A stretch of 64,000 nt of DNA from Mycobacterium sp. OTB74 (GCF_029892685.1 NZ_JARXVD010000001.1:1-64000), one strand, 5' to 3'. Positions 52,300-62,377 are shown, counted from the first letter of the stretch. Translations and numbers: made by a program. Notes: generated from the sequence alone by a model not told the origin.

Positions 52300-53394
52300 T
52301 TATAGGTCTTGCCCAGAACTGCTCCCGGGATCTGGACCACCACTGAGACTGAAGCGACCCGCGGCCTTCCCAGGCCAACCTGGCAGGTTTGGTCGGTCGA
52401 TCACGTTCGGGCTGGCGAGCTCCAACGCGCGTGTGTCGGCCTCGACCATGATCTTCACCAGTTCAGGTAGCCGCACCTCAGGTTTCCAGCCGAATCGTGA
52501 GTTCGCCTTGGATGCATCACCGAGCAACGCGTCTACCTCGGCGGGTCGGAGATATCGCTCATCGAATCGAACGTGCTTCTCCCAGTCGAGTCCAACATGG
52601 TCGAACGCCTGCGCGAGGAAGTCGCGCACCGAGCTACCGATGCCGGTGGCCAGGACGAAGTCCTCCGGGGTATCGAGTTGGAGTATTTCCCACATGCCCT
52701 GCACGTATTCGGGGGCATAGCCCCAGTCCCGGACGGCATCGATGTTGCCCATCCATAGTGTCTCGTCCAGACCGGCGTGTATTCGAGCAACCGCTCGGGT
52801 GATCTTGCGGGTGACGAACGTTTCACCCCGGCGGGGTGACTCATGGTTGAACAAGATTCCGTTGACGGCGAAGAGGCCATATGCCTCCCGGTAGCTTCGA
52901 GTTGCCCAATAGGCGAAGAGCTTGGAAGTGCCATACGGAGAAGTGGGATGAAATGGCGTGTGTTCGTTCTGCGGTGGCGGTGAGGAACCGAACATCTCGG
53001 AACTCGATGCCTGATAGAACCGTGTCTCCAGGCCGAGTTGCCGAATCGCTTCCAGCAGCCGGATTGTTCCCAAACCTGTTGTTTCGCAAGTGTACTCGGG
53101 CTCGTCGAAGCTAACACGCACATGGGATTGGGCCGCCAGGTGATAGATCTCGTCCGGGTGGATCTCAGCGAGCAGAGCGGACAACCGGGGTCCGTCCAGG
53201 AGATCGCCGTAGTGCAGGAACAACCTGGCGCCCGGTTCGTGCGGATCGACGTAGAGGTGGTCGATGCGGCGGGTGGTGAAAGTGGACGCACGACGTATGA
53301 CGCCGTGCACTTCGTAGCCCTTGTTCAGCAAGAACTCGGCCAGATACGAACCGTCCTGACCGGTGATTCCGGTGATCAAGGCACGCTTGGTCAT
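52300..53394 (-). CDS. gmd: GDP-mannose 4,6-dehydratase
   Basis: 364 residues. Extended [23 protein letters not shown]ossmann motif, [49 protein letters not shown] catalytic Ser/Glu and [12 protein letters not shown]yr/Lys. [15 protein letters not shown] and [20 protein letters not shown] are Gmd-specific. It makes GDP-4-keto-6-deoxy-D-mannose, the shared precursor for GDP-L-fucose (Fcl at 28.3 kb) and possibly GDP-perosamine (DegT at 16.3 kb). The ATG overlaps the GT4 stop (ATGA). The C-terminal tail after [10 protein letters not shown] is unconserved. Confidence 0.95.
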   Translation of the reverse strand: MTKRALITGITGQDGSYLAEFLLNKGYEVHGVIRRASTFTTRRIDHLYVDPHEPGARLFLHYGDLLDGPRLSALLAEIHPDEIYHLAAQSHVRVSFDEPEYTCETTGLGTIRLLEAIRQLGLETRFYQASSSEMFGSSPPPQNEHTPFHPTSPYGTSKLFAYWATRSYREAYGLFAVNGILFNHESPRRGETFVTRKITRAVARIHAGLDETLWMGNIDAVRDWGYAPEYVQGMWEILQLDTPEDFVLATGIGSSVRDFLAQAFDHVGLDWEKHVRFDERYLRPAEVDALLGDASKANSRFGWKPEVRLPELVKIMVEADTRALELASPNVIDRPNLPGWPGKAAGRFSLSGGPDPGSSSGQDL

Positions 53395-54725
53395 CAGCCG
53401 TGCCTGTTCCGCGCGGCACGCATGGCGTCGAGGTCGACGACCCACTGCTCATAACGGTCCAACGCGACCCCTTGCGACAACATGTTTGAACAATAATGCA
53501 GGCCGGCCGCGCCGAGTTGTTCGCTGAGCTTCCGGTCTGAGCCGAGTCGGATGGCTTCGCTCAAGAGCAGGTCTGGACGATCGGCAGGTACACAAACGCC
53601 TGCTCCGGAGGCGGCGAGTTCGGAAGCTGTGAACCCGGTCGCGTCGGTCGCGGCAAGGATTGGCCTGCCGGAGGTGAAGTACGAAGTCAGCTTGCTGGGC
53701 ACTGACATCCGGGCGACCCCTTGACGTTCGTTGACCAGCAGCACATCCGCAGCGCCGAGCGCGGCCGGGAACTCCTTCTCGGCGACCGGGGGCAGGAATT
53801 CGATGGTGGGCAGGTCAGCGGCGGCGTCTTCGAGGTCGGCCCGCTGATTGCCGTCCCCGAGCAGGACGAAGCGCACTCGGCTGTTCTGTTGATGAGCCAA
53901 CCTGGCGGCCGCCACGACATTCTCCAAGCCCTGCTTATAGCCCATGTTTCCGGCGTGCAGAACGATCAGTTCGTCGGGAGCCCAGCCGCGTTCGTCGCGG
54001 AATTCCGCGCTGGCCGAAGGGTCTGGCGAGCCGATATGCGTCCAGTTCGGGATCGCCCGAATTCGCTGACTGTCGACACTGAGGTGTGCGGCCAAATCCT
54101 CGGCGAACCCGGTGTGAATCACCGAAACCCCATCAGACAGCTGCAGCGCGACCGATTCCAGTTTCGCGATGGTACGGGCTGAGCAGCCCGAGGCGACTGC
54201 GGTCTCCGCGAGTCCGCGACTGTAGATGTCCTGTACCAACACACCCAGTGCGGGCCGGCGCCACGTCATCCGGGTTCGCACAGCCGCCATTGCGGTCGCC
54301 AGAAGGGCCGGGCTCACGCAGATGACGACGTCGGGACGGCCCCATTTGGAGACGAGCAGCTGCAAGCCGAACGTCATTTCCATCATGGCTCGGCCCATCC
54401 AAGAGAGCTTCGACGGGACCGGGTGCCGCAACCGGTGAACGTGAACGCCGTCTATGACTTCTTCCGATCGGAAATGTCGAACCCCGCTGTCGTGGCGCCA
54501 ATACGGGTAGTGCGGGTAGCCGGTCAGCACCGTTACCTCATGACCGCGCTGCGCCAAACCTGCCGCCATACCGGCCGTGTAGGGGGCGATCCCTGTTGGC
54601 TCGGGTGCGTAGTTGATGCCCAAGATCACAACTTTGACGGCTCGGCGGGACGCGGGGTCGAGCCGAGCTTGGTTCTCTCGTACATCGACCGACGTTTGCC
54701 GACACGATCTGGAGGCGTTTGCCAT
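53394..54725 (-). CDS. Family 4 glycosyltransferase, WcaI-like
   Basis: 443 residues. [68 protein letters not shown] and [20 protein letters not shown] match the WcaI group (colanic-acid fucosyl/glycosyltransferases). It would use a GDP-sugar such as GDP-fucose; coupling to gmd (ATGA) supports this. ATG 54725 gives a 30-residue extension before the GT-B strand; no better start codon exists closer. Confidence 0.88.
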   Translation of the reverse strand: MANASRSCRQTSVDVRENQARLDPASRRAVKVVILGINYAPEPTGIAPYTAGMAAGLAQRGHEVTVLTGYPHYPYWRHDSGVRHFRSEEVIDGVHVHRLRHPVPSKLSWMGRAMMEMTFGLQLLVSKWGRPDVVICVSPALLATAMAAVRTRMTWRRPALGVLVQDIYSRGLAETAVASGCSARTIAKLESVALQLSDGVSVIHTGFAEDLAAHLSVDSQRIRAIPNWTHIGSPDPSASAEFRDERGWAPDELIVLHAGNMGYKQGLENVVAAARLAHQQNSRVRFVLLGDGNQRADLEDAAADLPTIEFLPPVAEKEFPAALGAADVLLVNERQGVARMSVPSKLTSYFTSGRPILAATDATGFTASELAASGAGVCVPADRPDLLLSEAIRLGSDRKLSEQLGAAGLHYCSNMLSQGVALDRYEQWVVDLDAMRAARNRHG

Positions 54726-54883
54726 CCGCGCGGTGCGGGGGACCTTCAACTATGCTCCGAACAGACTTCCTGGCGACAACGGATTATGGCCAGAGTTTAC
54801 CTTGGGCATCGGGAATTCTGTTTGCGGAGCCGCCGACAGCTACGTCAGCCCACTTCACGAGCAGGCGCATGCACCCCGCCGTA

Positions 54884-55558
54884 TCAAGAAGTCTTCGACA
54901 CCCGCGGTTCGGACGAAGCGCCCATCTGCCGCTTGGCGCGTCGGCGCCGGAACAGCGGGGTGACATTGCTGTCGGGGGTGTCGACGATGTGGCGAGTCTC
55001 GAATTCGTCCTCGAGGGCTTCGGCGAAGCCGCTGCTGGTCAGAGTCGATTCCAGCAGAGCGTCGGTGTCGCGGTTGATCTCGTCGGGGAACACCCAGCGC
55101 CGGAATGCCCAGAATCGGAACGCCATCTGTAGCAGGTTGCCGATGATGTAGGCGGACATGAAGTCCGCGATGTTCTCGACCGTCAGCGAGACGTTGGGCA
55201 CCCGCAGACCCAGCATGTAGCTGGACACCCACAGCGGTGCCATGGACAGCAACACGCCGACACCGCTCACCCCGAAGAACAGCAGGGCTTCGTGGTGACG
55301 CTCGCGGCCGCCTCGGTCTCGGAAGCTCCATTCCCGGTTGAGGATGTACGACGCGATCACCGCGACAATGCCGGCGATGACCTTGGCCGTGACCGGCTTG
55401 GGCTCCAGGATGGTCAGCTTGAGGGTATAGAAAATCGCCGAGTCGATGATGAAGGTCGTCGCACCGACGATGGCAAACTTGATCAGCTCGTGATGCCGTT
55501 CGGCAAACGGGCGGATCGGCCTCGGTAGGTGGGCGATGGTGGCATCGGCAAAGGACAC
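54884..55558 (-). CDS. GtrA family membrane protein
   Basis: 224 residues with four membrane segments: IKFAIVGATTFIIDSAIFYT, VIAGIVAVIASYILNREWSF, LLFFGVSGVGVLLSMAPLWV and MSAYIIGNLLQMAFRFWAFR. The conserved NREWSFRDRG and FRFWAFRRWVF are GtrA signatures. GtrA proteins are thought to move polyprenyl-phosphate-linked sugars; the Rv3277 homologue is here. The cytosolic tail is acidic and longer than in GtrA of phage. Start GTG 55558, divergent from purK. Confidence 0.85.
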   Translation of the reverse strand: MSFADATIAHLPRPIRPFAERHHELIKFAIVGATTFIIDSAIFYTLKLTILEPKPVTAKVIAGIVAVIASYILNREWSFRDRGGRERHHEALLFFGVSGVGVLLSMAPLWVSSYMLGLRVPNVSLTVENIADFMSAYIIGNLLQMAFRFWAFRRWVFPDEINRDTDALLESTLTSSGFAEALEDEFETRHIVDTPDSNVTPLFRRRRAKRQMGASSEPRVSKTS

Positions 55559-55627
55559 GGCTATTCAGTGTACGCAAGGCACCCGGGGTCGGCCTTGACC
55601 GCGATGCTTGCCGCACGTCGTGACACC

Positions 55628-56872
55628 ATGGTCGACGTGCAGTCCGTCCCCAAAAGAGGTTCAACGCCCGTCGTCGCCATGGTTGGCGGTGGGCAGTTGG
55701 CCAGGATGACCCATCAGGCCGCTATCGCGCTCGGGCAGACCTTGCGTGTCCTCGCTGTGGACCCTGGCGATCCAGCGGCACAGGTCAGCCCCGACGTCGT
55801 GCTGGGCTCGCACACTGACTACGACGCGCTGCGGCGGGTCGCGACCGGCGCCACAGTGCTGACCTTCGACCATGAACACGTGCCCACCGAGTTCCTGGAG
55901 AAGCTGGTGGCAGGTGGGGTCGCGGTGGCTCCTCCGCCTGAGGCGCTGATGCACGCCCAGGACAAGCTGACGATGCGGCGCAAGCTCGCCGAACTGGGTG
56001 TCCGGGTGCCGCGGTTCCGCGAGATCACCTCGGCCGATGACGTCGACGAGTTCGGCGCCGAGGTGGGCGGGGCTGTGGTGATCAAGACCATCCGGGGCGG
56101 CTATGACGGGCGTGGAGTGGTGATCGCCGACTCGGTGGCCCAGGCTCGCCAGGCGGCTGCCGATTACCTGGCTGACGGCGTTCCGATCGTGGCTGAAGAA
56201 CGCATCGCGATGCGGCGCGAGCTGGCCGCGTTGGTGGCCCGGTCGCCGTTCGGGCAGGGCGCGGCCTGGCCGGTGGTGGAAACGGTGCAGCGCGACGGGA
56301 TCTGTGTCGAGGTCGTCGCACCCGCACCGGGGTTACCCGCGGATGTAACCGGTGCCGCCCAGCGCATGGGCCTGATGCTGGCCGAGAAGCTGGGCGTGGT
56401 CGGCGTGCTCGCGGTTGAGCTGTTCGAGACCGTCGATGGCGAGTTGGTGGTCAACGAGTTGGCCATGCGGCCGCACAATTCCGGCCACTGGACCATGGAC
56501 GGCGCGGTGACCAGCCAATTCGAGCAGCATCTGCGGGCGGTGCTGGACTACCCACTGGGTGATACCGCTGCGATTGCCGCGGTCACGGTTATGGCGAACG
56601 TGCTCGGTGCGCCACAGGCCCCGACGATGAGTGTCGACGAGCGTTTGCACCACCTGTTCGCCCGGATGCCTGATGCCAAGGTTCACCTGTACGGCAAGGC
56701 GGAGCGGCCGGGGCGCAAGCTCGGCCATGTGAACGTGTTGGGCCGCGACGGTGAAGATGTCGCGAGCGTGCGGGAGCGGGCTACTCGCGCCGCGCACTGG
56801 CTGTCGCATGCGCAGTGGACCGACGGTTGGGACGAGCACAGCGGTGATGATCCGAGAAGCGCAGGGGAGTAG
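55628..56872 (+). CDS. purK: N5-carboxyaminoimidazole ribonucleotide synthase
   Basis: 414 residues, ATP-grasp fold. VAMVGGGQLARMTHQAAIAL begins the N-terminal domain. VIKTIRGGYDGRGVVIADSV is the ATP-binding loop, VAEERIAMRRELAALVARSP follows, and MRPHNSGHWTMDGAVTSQFE the C-terminal active region. It carboxylates AIR with bicarbonate and ATP in purine synthesis. ATG 55628 precedes the first strand at the usual distance. It lies three bases before purE. Confidence 0.94.
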   Translation: MVDVQSVPKRGSTPVVAMVGGGQLARMTHQAAIALGQTLRVLAVDPGDPAAQVSPDVVLGSHTDYDALRRVATGATVLTFDHEHVPTEFLEKLVAGGVAVAPPPEALMHAQDKLTMRRKLAELGVRVPRFREITSADDVDEFGAEVGGAVVIKTIRGGYDGRGVVIADSVAQARQAAADYLADGVPIVAEERIAMRRELAALVARSPFGQGAAWPVVETVQRDGICVEVVAPAPGLPADVTGAAQRMGLMLAEKLGVVGVLAVELFETVDGELVVNELAMRPHNSGHWTMDGAVTSQFEQHLRAVLDYPLGDTAAIAAVTVMANVLGAPQAPTMSVDERLHHLFARMPDAKVHLYGKAERPGRKLGHVNVLGRDGEDVASVRERATRAAHWLSHAQWTDGWDEHSGDDPRSAGE

Positions 56873-56875
56873 TAG

Positions 56876-57385
56876 ATGACCGGAGGACCCAGGGTCGGGC
56901 TCATCATGGGCAGCGACAGTGACTGGTCGGTAATGGCCGCCGCCGCTGAGGCACTGGCCGAATTCGAGGTGCCATTCGAGGTCGGCGTGGTGTCCGCGCA
57001 CCGCACCCCGGGCCGCATGCTCGACTATGCGCAGCGCGCCGCGGACCGCGGCATCGAGGTGATCATCGCGGGTGCGGGCGGCGCGGCACACCTGCCGGGC
57101 ATGGTTGCGTCGGCAACCCCGCTGCCGGTGATCGGGGTCCCGGTGCCGTTGGCGCGCCTGGACGGAATGGATTCGCTGCTGTCCATCGTGCAGATGCCTG
57201 CTGGTGTTCCGGTGGCGACGGTGTCGATCGGTGGGGCGCGCAACGCCGGGTTGTTGGCGGTACGGATTCTCGGTGCCAGCGATACCCGGCTGCGTAAACT
57301 GATGGTCAAATTTCAGGCCGATCTAGAGGCGATGGTGCTGGAGAAGGACGAGGCCTTGAGGGCACGACTGCTGGGCGAGCAGTAA
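56876..57385 (+). CDS. purE: N5-CAIR mutase
   Basis: 169 residues, class I Pur[52 protein letters not shown] and [19 protein letters not shown] are the complete signature, including the catalytic His in SAHRTP. It converts N5-CAIR to CAIR, taking the product of PurK. Separated from purK by TAG and ATG in GTAGTAGATG. Confidence 0.95.
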   Translation: MTGGPRVGLIMGSDSDWSVMAAAAEALAEFEVPFEVGVVSAHRTPGRMLDYAQRAADRGIEVIIAGAGGAAHLPGMVASATPLPVIGVPVPLARLDGMDSLLSIVQMPAGVPVATVSIGGARNAGLLAVRILGASDTRLRKLMVKFQADLEAMVLEKDEALRARLLGEQ

Positions 57386-57387
57386 CC

Positions 57388-57900
57388 ATGGGCTACCCGG
57401 ACAACGTGCTGGCGGCCGACGAGCGCGTGATCCTGCATCGTCATCCGCACTGGAAGCGCCTGCTCGGCGCGGTACTGGTGCTGTTGTCGGCCACGGCGGT
57501 GGCGGCGTTTGCCGCCGCATACGTCAACACGCTGGGTTGGGCGTCCAACGCCAAGACGGTCGTTTCGCTGGTGCTCCTGGCGATCTGGTTGGTGGTCGTC
57601 GGATGGCTTTCGATGTGGCCCTTCTTGAATTGGTGGACAACACATTTCGTCATCACCGACCGGCGGGTGATGTTCCGGCACGGCATCCTGTCGCGCAGCG
57701 GGATCGACATTCCGCTGGCCCGCATCAACAGTGTGGAATTCCGGCACAGCCTGTGGGACCGGTTGGTGCGGACCGGCACGTTGGTCATCGAGTCGGCAAG
57801 CCAGGACCCGCTGGAGTTCTATGACATCCCCAAGGTTGAGCAGGTGCACTCCCTGCTGTACCACGAGGTCTTCGACACCCTCGAACAGCCGAAACGATGA
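57388..57900 (+). CDS. Bacterial PH-domain membrane protein (Rv3278c-like)
   Basis: 170 residues. Two membrane helices (LLGAVLVLLSATAVAAFAAA and TVVSLVLLAIWLVVVGWLSM) precede a bPH2-type domain: WTTHFVITDRRVMFRHGILS, RSGIDIPLARINSVEFRHSL and TLVIESASQDPLEFYDIPKV. Function unknown, probably membrane-surface binding. In M. tuberculosis the homologue lies next to birA and accD5; here it sits two bases downstream of purE, a rearranged position. Confidence 0.85.
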   Translation: MGYPDNVLAADERVILHRHPHWKRLLGAVLVLLSATAVAAFAAAYVNTLGWASNAKTVVSLVLLAIWLVVVGWLSMWPFLNWWTTHFVITDRRVMFRHGILSRSGIDIPLARINSVEFRHSLWDRLVRTGTLVIESASQDPLEFYDIPKVEQVHSLLYHEVFDTLEQPKR

Positions 57901-57977
57901 GTGATCGCGATCTCAGGGATTCCTTGCGTGGACGGGTTCCGCGTTAGGGTTACTGGCAAGTAGCTAAGGAGGCCAAG

Positions 57978-59135
57978 ATGGCAGGGAATCCGTCGTTCGA
58001 TCTTTTTCAGTTGCCCGAGGAGCACCAGGAGCTGCGGGCCGCGATCCGCGCACTGGCTGAGAAGGAGATCGCTCCATACGCCGCCGACGTCGATGAGAAC
58101 GCCAGGTTTCCGCAGGAGGCCCTCGACGCGCTGAATGCTTCCGGCTTCAACGCCGTGCACGTGCCCGAGGAGTACGGCGGCCAGGGCGCCGATTCGGTGG
58201 CGGCGTGCATCGTCATCGAGGAAGTCGCTCGGGTCGATGTGTCGGCGTCGCTGATCCCGGCGGTCAACAAGCTGGGCACCATGGGCTTGATCCTCAAAGG
58301 ATCCGAAGAGCTCAAGCAGAAGGTGCTCCCGGATCTGGTCGACGGCAAGCTGGCGTCGTACGCACTGTCCGAGCGCGAAGCCGGCAGTGACGCGGCCGCG
58401 ATGCGCACCCGGGCCAAGGCCGACGGTGACGACTGGATCCTCAACGGCGCCAAGGCCTGGATCACCAATGGCGGCAAGTCGAGCTGGTACACCGTGATGG
58501 CGGTGACCGACGCCGACAAGGGCGCCAACGGTATCTCGGCGTTCGTGGTGCACATCGATGACGAGGGCTTCACCGTCGGACCCAAGGAACGCAAGCTCGG
58601 CATCAAGGGTTCACCGACCGTCGAGCTGTACTTCGAGAACTGCCGCATTCCGGGGGATCGGATCATCGGCGAGCCCGGCACCGGCTTCAAGACCGCGCTG
58701 GCGACGCTGGACCACACCCGCCCGACCATCGGCGCACAGGCCGTGGGTGTGGCGCAGGGCGCGCTGGACGCGGCAATCGCATACACCAAGGACCGCAAGC
58801 AGTTCGGTAAGTCGATCAGCACGTTCCAGGGTGTGGAGTTCATGCTCGCCGACATGGCGATGAAGGTCGAGGCGGCCCGGCTGATGGTGTACAGCGCCGC
58901 TGCGCGCGCCGAGCGTGGCGAGGGCAATCTGGGCTTTATCTCGGCGGCTTCGAAGTGTTTCGCCTCGGACGTGGCGATGGAGGTCACCACCGACGCTGTG
59001 CAGCTGTTCGGTGGGGCTGGATACACCGTTGACTTCCCGGTTGAGCGGATGATGCGCGACGCCAAGATCACCCAGATCTACGAAGGCACCAACCAGATTC
59101 AGCGCGTCGTGATGTCCCGCGCCCTGCTGCGCTGA
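57978..59135 (+). CDS. fadE25: Acyl-CoA dehydrogenase FadE25
   Basis: 385 residues with the complete ACAD set. YALSEREAGSDAAAMRTRAK binds substrate/FAD, WITNGGKSSWYTVMAV follows, and the catalytic Glu is in IYEGTNQIQR near the C terminus. It introduces the alpha-beta double bond in beta-oxidation, or in branched-chain amino-acid breakdown. AGGAGG lies 6 bases before the ATG (57966-57971). It is followed by a nested hairpin and convergent birA. Confidence 0.93.
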   Translation: MAGNPSFDLFQLPEEHQELRAAIRALAEKEIAPYAADVDENARFPQEALDALNASGFNAVHVPEEYGGQGADSVAACIVIEEVARVDVSASLIPAVNKLGTMGLILKGSEELKQKVLPDLVDGKLASYALSEREAGSDAAAMRTRAKADGDDWILNGAKAWITNGGKSSWYTVMAVTDADKGANGISAFVVHIDDEGFTVGPKERKLGIKGSPTVELYFENCRIPGDRIIGEPGTGFKTALATLDHTRPTIGAQAVGVAQGALDAAIAYTKDRKQFGKSISTFQGVEFMLADMAMKVEAARLMVYSAAARAERGEGNLGFISAASKCFASDVAMEVTTDAVQLFGGAGYTVDFPVERMMRDAKITQIYEGTNQIQRVVMSRALLR

Positions 59136-59160
59136 GGTACCCGACGCAACCTGCGCCCAG

Positions 59161-59207
59161 CGGCCAGTTGGAACTCGCTTTTTCGAAAGCCGTGGACCAA
59201 CTGGCCG
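59161..59207. terminator. Nested hairpin between convergent fadE25 and birA
   Basis: Perfect 11-bp outer arms CGGCCAGTTGG (59161-59171) and CCAACTGGCCG (59197-59207) enclose a second hairpin, GCTTT-TTCG-AAAGC (59177-59190). The outer stem is followed by TTTCGG on the plus strand. It sits in the 99-base convergent gap and should stop transcription from both genes. Confidence 0.65.
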
Positions 59208-59234
59208 TTTCGGTATCTGGTCGGCGCTCGTGAT

Positions 59235-60062
59235 TTAGCGGGTGCCACGCAGGTGCGTGACATCGCCGGCGGCGATAGCCGTGCGAGCTGAACCGTCATC
59301 GATGATCAACCGACCCATGGGGTCGATATCGACCGCGGTACCGAGCAATTCCCGGCCGCCCGGCAGCTCGGCCCGCACACGCGAGCCCAAGGTGTTACTG
59401 AGCGAACGGTAGGCGGCCAGTAAGTCCGGGTCGGCCCTGCCCGCGGTGCGCCACTGCGCCACCCGGTTGGCCAGGTATTGAAGAATGTTGGCGGCCAGGG
59501 CGTCTCGGTCGACCGCAGGCATACCGAGCATTGTCAGCGAGGTCGCGGTATCGACCGGTGCCTCGGCGGCGGTGAGCGAAACGTTCAGGCCCAGCCCGAC
59601 GACAATCACCGGCTTCGGTGCGGCGACCTCGGCCAGGATGCCGGCCAGCTTGCCGGGCTGCTGATCGGTCGATCCTTCCCGGTTGACCTGAATATCATTG
59701 GGCCACTTGAGTTTGGCTTCAAGGCCGCACCGTTCTCGGACAGCTTCGGCGACGGCCACCCCGGTGAGCAGTGGCAGCCAGCCCCACGCGTCGGGGTCGA
59801 CGCCGGTGGGGTCGACGCCCACCGACATCGCGATCTGTGACCGCGGCGGGGTGGTCCAACTACGGCCCTGCCGACCGCGTCCCGAACTCTGCTGCTCAGC
59901 CAACAACACAGCGCCGCTGATGTTCTCGCCGGCAGCTGCCCGCGCCAATAGATCGGCGTTGGTGGACCCGGTGGTCTCGACGACGTCGATCCGGGGCCAT
60001 GCAGCCCCGGCCAGGCGGCGAATTGTGTCAGCGCTCAGCGGCGCGCGGCCCGGTTCAGACAC
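59235..60062 (-). CDS. birA: Biotin-[acetyl-CoA-carboxylase] ligase, class I
   Basis: 275 residues. The ligase core is VETTGSTNADLLARA, SSGRGRQGRSWTTPPRSQIA (biotinyl-AMP loop), LKWPNDIQVN and PVIVVGLGLNVSL. There is no N-terminal winged-helix DNA-binding domain, so it is a monofunctional ligase that biotinylates AccA3 and other carriers. In M. tuberculosis it neighbours accD5; here it is 45 kb away, overlapping the start of the next unit by 8 bases with the TIGR03089 gene. Confidence 0.92.
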   Translation of the reverse strand: MSEPGRAPLSADTIRRLAGAAWPRIDVVETTGSTNADLLARAAAGENISGAVLLAEQQSSGRGRQGRSWTTPPRSQIAMSVGVDPTGVDPDAWGWLPLLTGVAVAEAVRERCGLEAKLKWPNDIQVNREGSTDQQPGKLAGILAEVAAPKPVIVVGLGLNVSLTAAEAPVDTATSLTMLGMPAVDRDALAANILQYLANRVAQWRTAGRADPDLLAAYRSLSNTLGSRVRAELPGGRELLGTAVDIDPMGRLIIDDGSARTAIAAGDVTHLRGTR

Positions 60063-60777
60063 GATCGGTCACCTTCTCGGTTTGGCGGCGGCGGTCCAGT
60101 TTCGTTTGATCGGGGTGGGCCACCTGCACCAGCGACGCGCCACCGGCGAACACCGCCAGCAGGTTGGTCACCAGCTCGTCGGCCGTGTCCCAGGTCGCGG
60201 TGGACAGCAACCGGGTGTCCGAGGTGTAACCCTTTGCGGTGGCGGTGCTTTGTGCCGCGGCCAGAACTTCGGCGACAGTCTGGCCATCCAGTGCCGGTCC
60301 AGGTGAGCGCTCGCCGATGATCTGGTCGCCGTGCACGCGGACCGATGTCGCGTAGTCGGTCAGCCCAAGGGGGAGGTCGGGCACCGGCTTGCCGAATGCG
60401 TCAAGGGACAGCACGACGACCTCGTCGGCGGCCGCCTCGGCCTGTTCGAGACGGTCCGCACTGCACATGGCGATATCGCAATCGCCTTGTCCTAGAACAT
60501 CTTCAGATCCCAGAACCACTTCAGCGCCGATGTACCAGATGCCGAAGATGACGCCCGCGGTCTGCCAATGGGCGGGCAGCAGCACCGCGACCCGACTACC
60601 CGGCCCGGCGCCCAATTCGTCACGCAGCAGGTTCGCGCTCTTGGCGGCCCAGTTGGCCAGCGTCACCGTCGACACCTCGATGCGCTCGCCGGTGGCGTCG
60701 TCGTAGTAGGTGATGCGTGGCCCCGCTGGATCGTCGCGCAGCAGTGGGTCGAGCAGGGCGGTAGAGAGATTGGTCAT
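60055..60777 (-). CDS. TIGR03089 family protein (Rv3268-like)
   Basis: 240 residues. It resembles the N-terminal portion of AMP-binding (adenylate-forming) enzymes: ITYYDDATGERIEVSTVTLA, NWAAKSANLLRDELGAGPGS and VAVLLPAHWQTAGVIFGIWY. It lacks the P-loop and the C-terminal catalytic lid, so it is likely non-catalytic. The family is confined to actinobacteria near lcp genes. Its stop overlaps birA, and its GTG/ATG start is one base after the LCP stop. Confidence 0.82.
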   Translation of the reverse strand: MTNLSTALLDPLLRDDPAGPRITYYDDATGERIEVSTVTLANWAAKSANLLRDELGAGPGSRVAVLLPAHWQTAGVIFGIWYIGAEVVLGSEDVLGQGDCDIAMCSADRLEQAEAAADEVVVLSLDAFGKPVPDLPLGLTDYATSVRVHGDQIIGERSPGPALDGQTVAEVLAAAQSTATAKGYTSDTRLLSTATWDTADELVTNLLAVFAGGASLVQVAHPDQTKLDRRRQTEKVTDRV

Positions 60778-60778
60778 G

Positions 60779-62257
60779 TCAGTCCACGCATTTCGGGTCG
60801 GTGGAGCCAGCCGTGATGACTGGTGACTGGGCCGGCCGCGCCTCGGTTGATGTACTGGAATCGCTTGTAGTGGAGGACGATTGGGTGGTATTAACCAGGC
60901 GGTCGGTGCCGAGTCCGGAGCCCGGGCCGGAGTAGTCGTGGGCCAGTACCACGCGCACGGATCCGGACGGGACCGCGGTGTTCGAGACGATCGGCAGGTT
61001 ACCCAATTCCTTGGCCACAGCCTGTGCGCCGAGGTCGTCGGACTTGGCTGCCTGGATCTGGCTGCTGGTCACATGGTCGGTCTCGCTGTTGGCGATTTTG
61101 CCTGTGGCGAAACCTTTTTCGGTGAGGGTCTCGGACACCGCCGCGGCTAGACCGTTGACATCGCTGTCGTTGACCACGTCCACGGTGGTGTTGGCCGGGG
61201 CGTACGCCACTTTCTCGGTGTTGCCGTCCGCCTGGTCCTTGAGCAGCCCGGTGACCCACTGCTGCACCTGGTCGGGGTCGACGCGGACCACGCTCTGAGT
61301 ACCGTCATCGCTCCAGCCGTCCTCGGCCAGAACCGGGACGGTGGCGAACGCAACATTACCGCCGGCCAGCTTCTGCAACTGCTGGATGAAATCCATGATG
61401 TCCCAGCCCTCGGACAACACGACCGAGCGTTGCACGGCCTGCCGCAAGCGGCTCAGTGTGGATGGGCTGGACAAGGTCTGGCCGGAGATGATGTCGTGCG
61501 CCAGCGACGCCATGAAGACCTGCTGGCGGGTCACTCGGTCCAGGTCGCCGCGCGGCAGATCATGGCGCTGCCGCACGAAGCTGAGCGCCTGCGGACCGTT
61601 GAGTTTCTGCCATCCCGCCGGGAAGTCAGCCCCCGAAAGCGGTTCGTTGACAGCGTCTTTCAGGCATACCTGAACCCCGCCAAGGGCGTCGGTGATCAGT
61701 GCGAAGCCGAGCAGCCCGACTTCGGCGTAGTGATCGACGGTGACGCCGGTGAGCTTGGCGACCGTCTTGATCAGGGCCTCGCGCCCGGCTTCGGTGGCGA
61801 CCGGTTCGGCCTGTGTCGGGTCCTCGCCCTGCTGCTCGACGAGCTCCTTCATCTTCTCCAGCTTCACCTGGCCGAAGACGCCGTTGATCTTGGTCTTGCC
61901 CAGCCCGGGCGCAGACACGTACGAGTCGCGGGGAATGGAGATCGCGGTCGCCGACTTCCCGTTGTTGGGGATGCGTACGAGGATGATCGTGTCGGTGTTG
62001 GTCGACACGTCGTCGCCGGCTCGCAGTTTGGCAAGTTCGTCATTGGACAAGGGGTTGCCGTGGGCGTCGGTCCGGCTGTCCATGCCTACCAGCAGAATGT
62101 CGATGGCGCCGTCGTCCCCACCGCCGCCCAAAGCGGCGGTACTGATCCGGTGAATACCGCCTTCGAAGGACCGCAACGTGCTCCACGCCACACCCGTGCC
62201 GACGACTACGAGCAGCGTCATCGCAACGGCAATGACGTGGATCAGGCGGCTCGGCAC
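60779..62257 (-). CDS. LytR-CpsA-Psr (LCP) family cell-wall ligase with LytR_C domain
   Basis: 492 residues. N-terminal TM (VIAVAMTLLVVVGTGVAWST) is followed by an extracytoplasmic LCP domain: IDILLVGMDSRTDA, TDTIILVRIPNNG, AISIPRDSYVSAPG, KINGVFGQ and the polyprenyl-binding Arg in FVRQRHDLPRGDLDRVTRQQ. The C-terminal LytR_C domain (about 355-450) and a Ser/Thr tail follow. LCP enzymes attach arabinogalactan or other polymers to peptidoglycan; this is the Rv3267 homologue next to rmlD/wbbL. It could also attach the EPS described here. Confidence 0.9.
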   Translation of the reverse strand: MPSRLIHVIAVAMTLLVVVGTGVAWSTLRSFEGGIHRISTAALGGGGDDGAIDILLVGMDSRTDAHGNPLSNDELAKLRAGDDVSTNTDTIILVRIPNNGKSATAISIPRDSYVSAPGLGKTKINGVFGQVKLEKMKELVEQQGEDPTQAEPVATEAGREALIKTVAKLTGVTVDHYAEVGLLGFALITDALGGVQVCLKDAVNEPLSGADFPAGWQKLNGPQALSFVRQRHDLPRGDLDRVTRQQVFMASLAHDIISGQTLSSPSTLSRLRQAVQRSVVLSEGWDIMDFIQQLQKLAGGNVAFATVPVLAEDGWSDDGTQSVVRVDPDQVQQWVTGLLKDQADGNTEKVAYAPANTTVDVVNDSDVNGLAAAVSETLTEKGFATGKIANSETDHVTSSQIQAAKSDDLGAQAVAKELGNLPIVSNTAVPSGSVRVVLAHDYSGPGSGLGTDRLVNTTQSSSTTSDSSTSTEARPAQSPVITAGSTDPKCVD

Positions 62258-62377
62258 CCAGCCAGGCTACTGGGGACCGATCCGTGGACCCGGTAGCACC
62301 GGTTCGGCGTGTGCCGGAACCGTGGCCGGTGCTGGGCATTCAACACCAGATGTTGCAGCAAGGCAGACTGGAGCATT

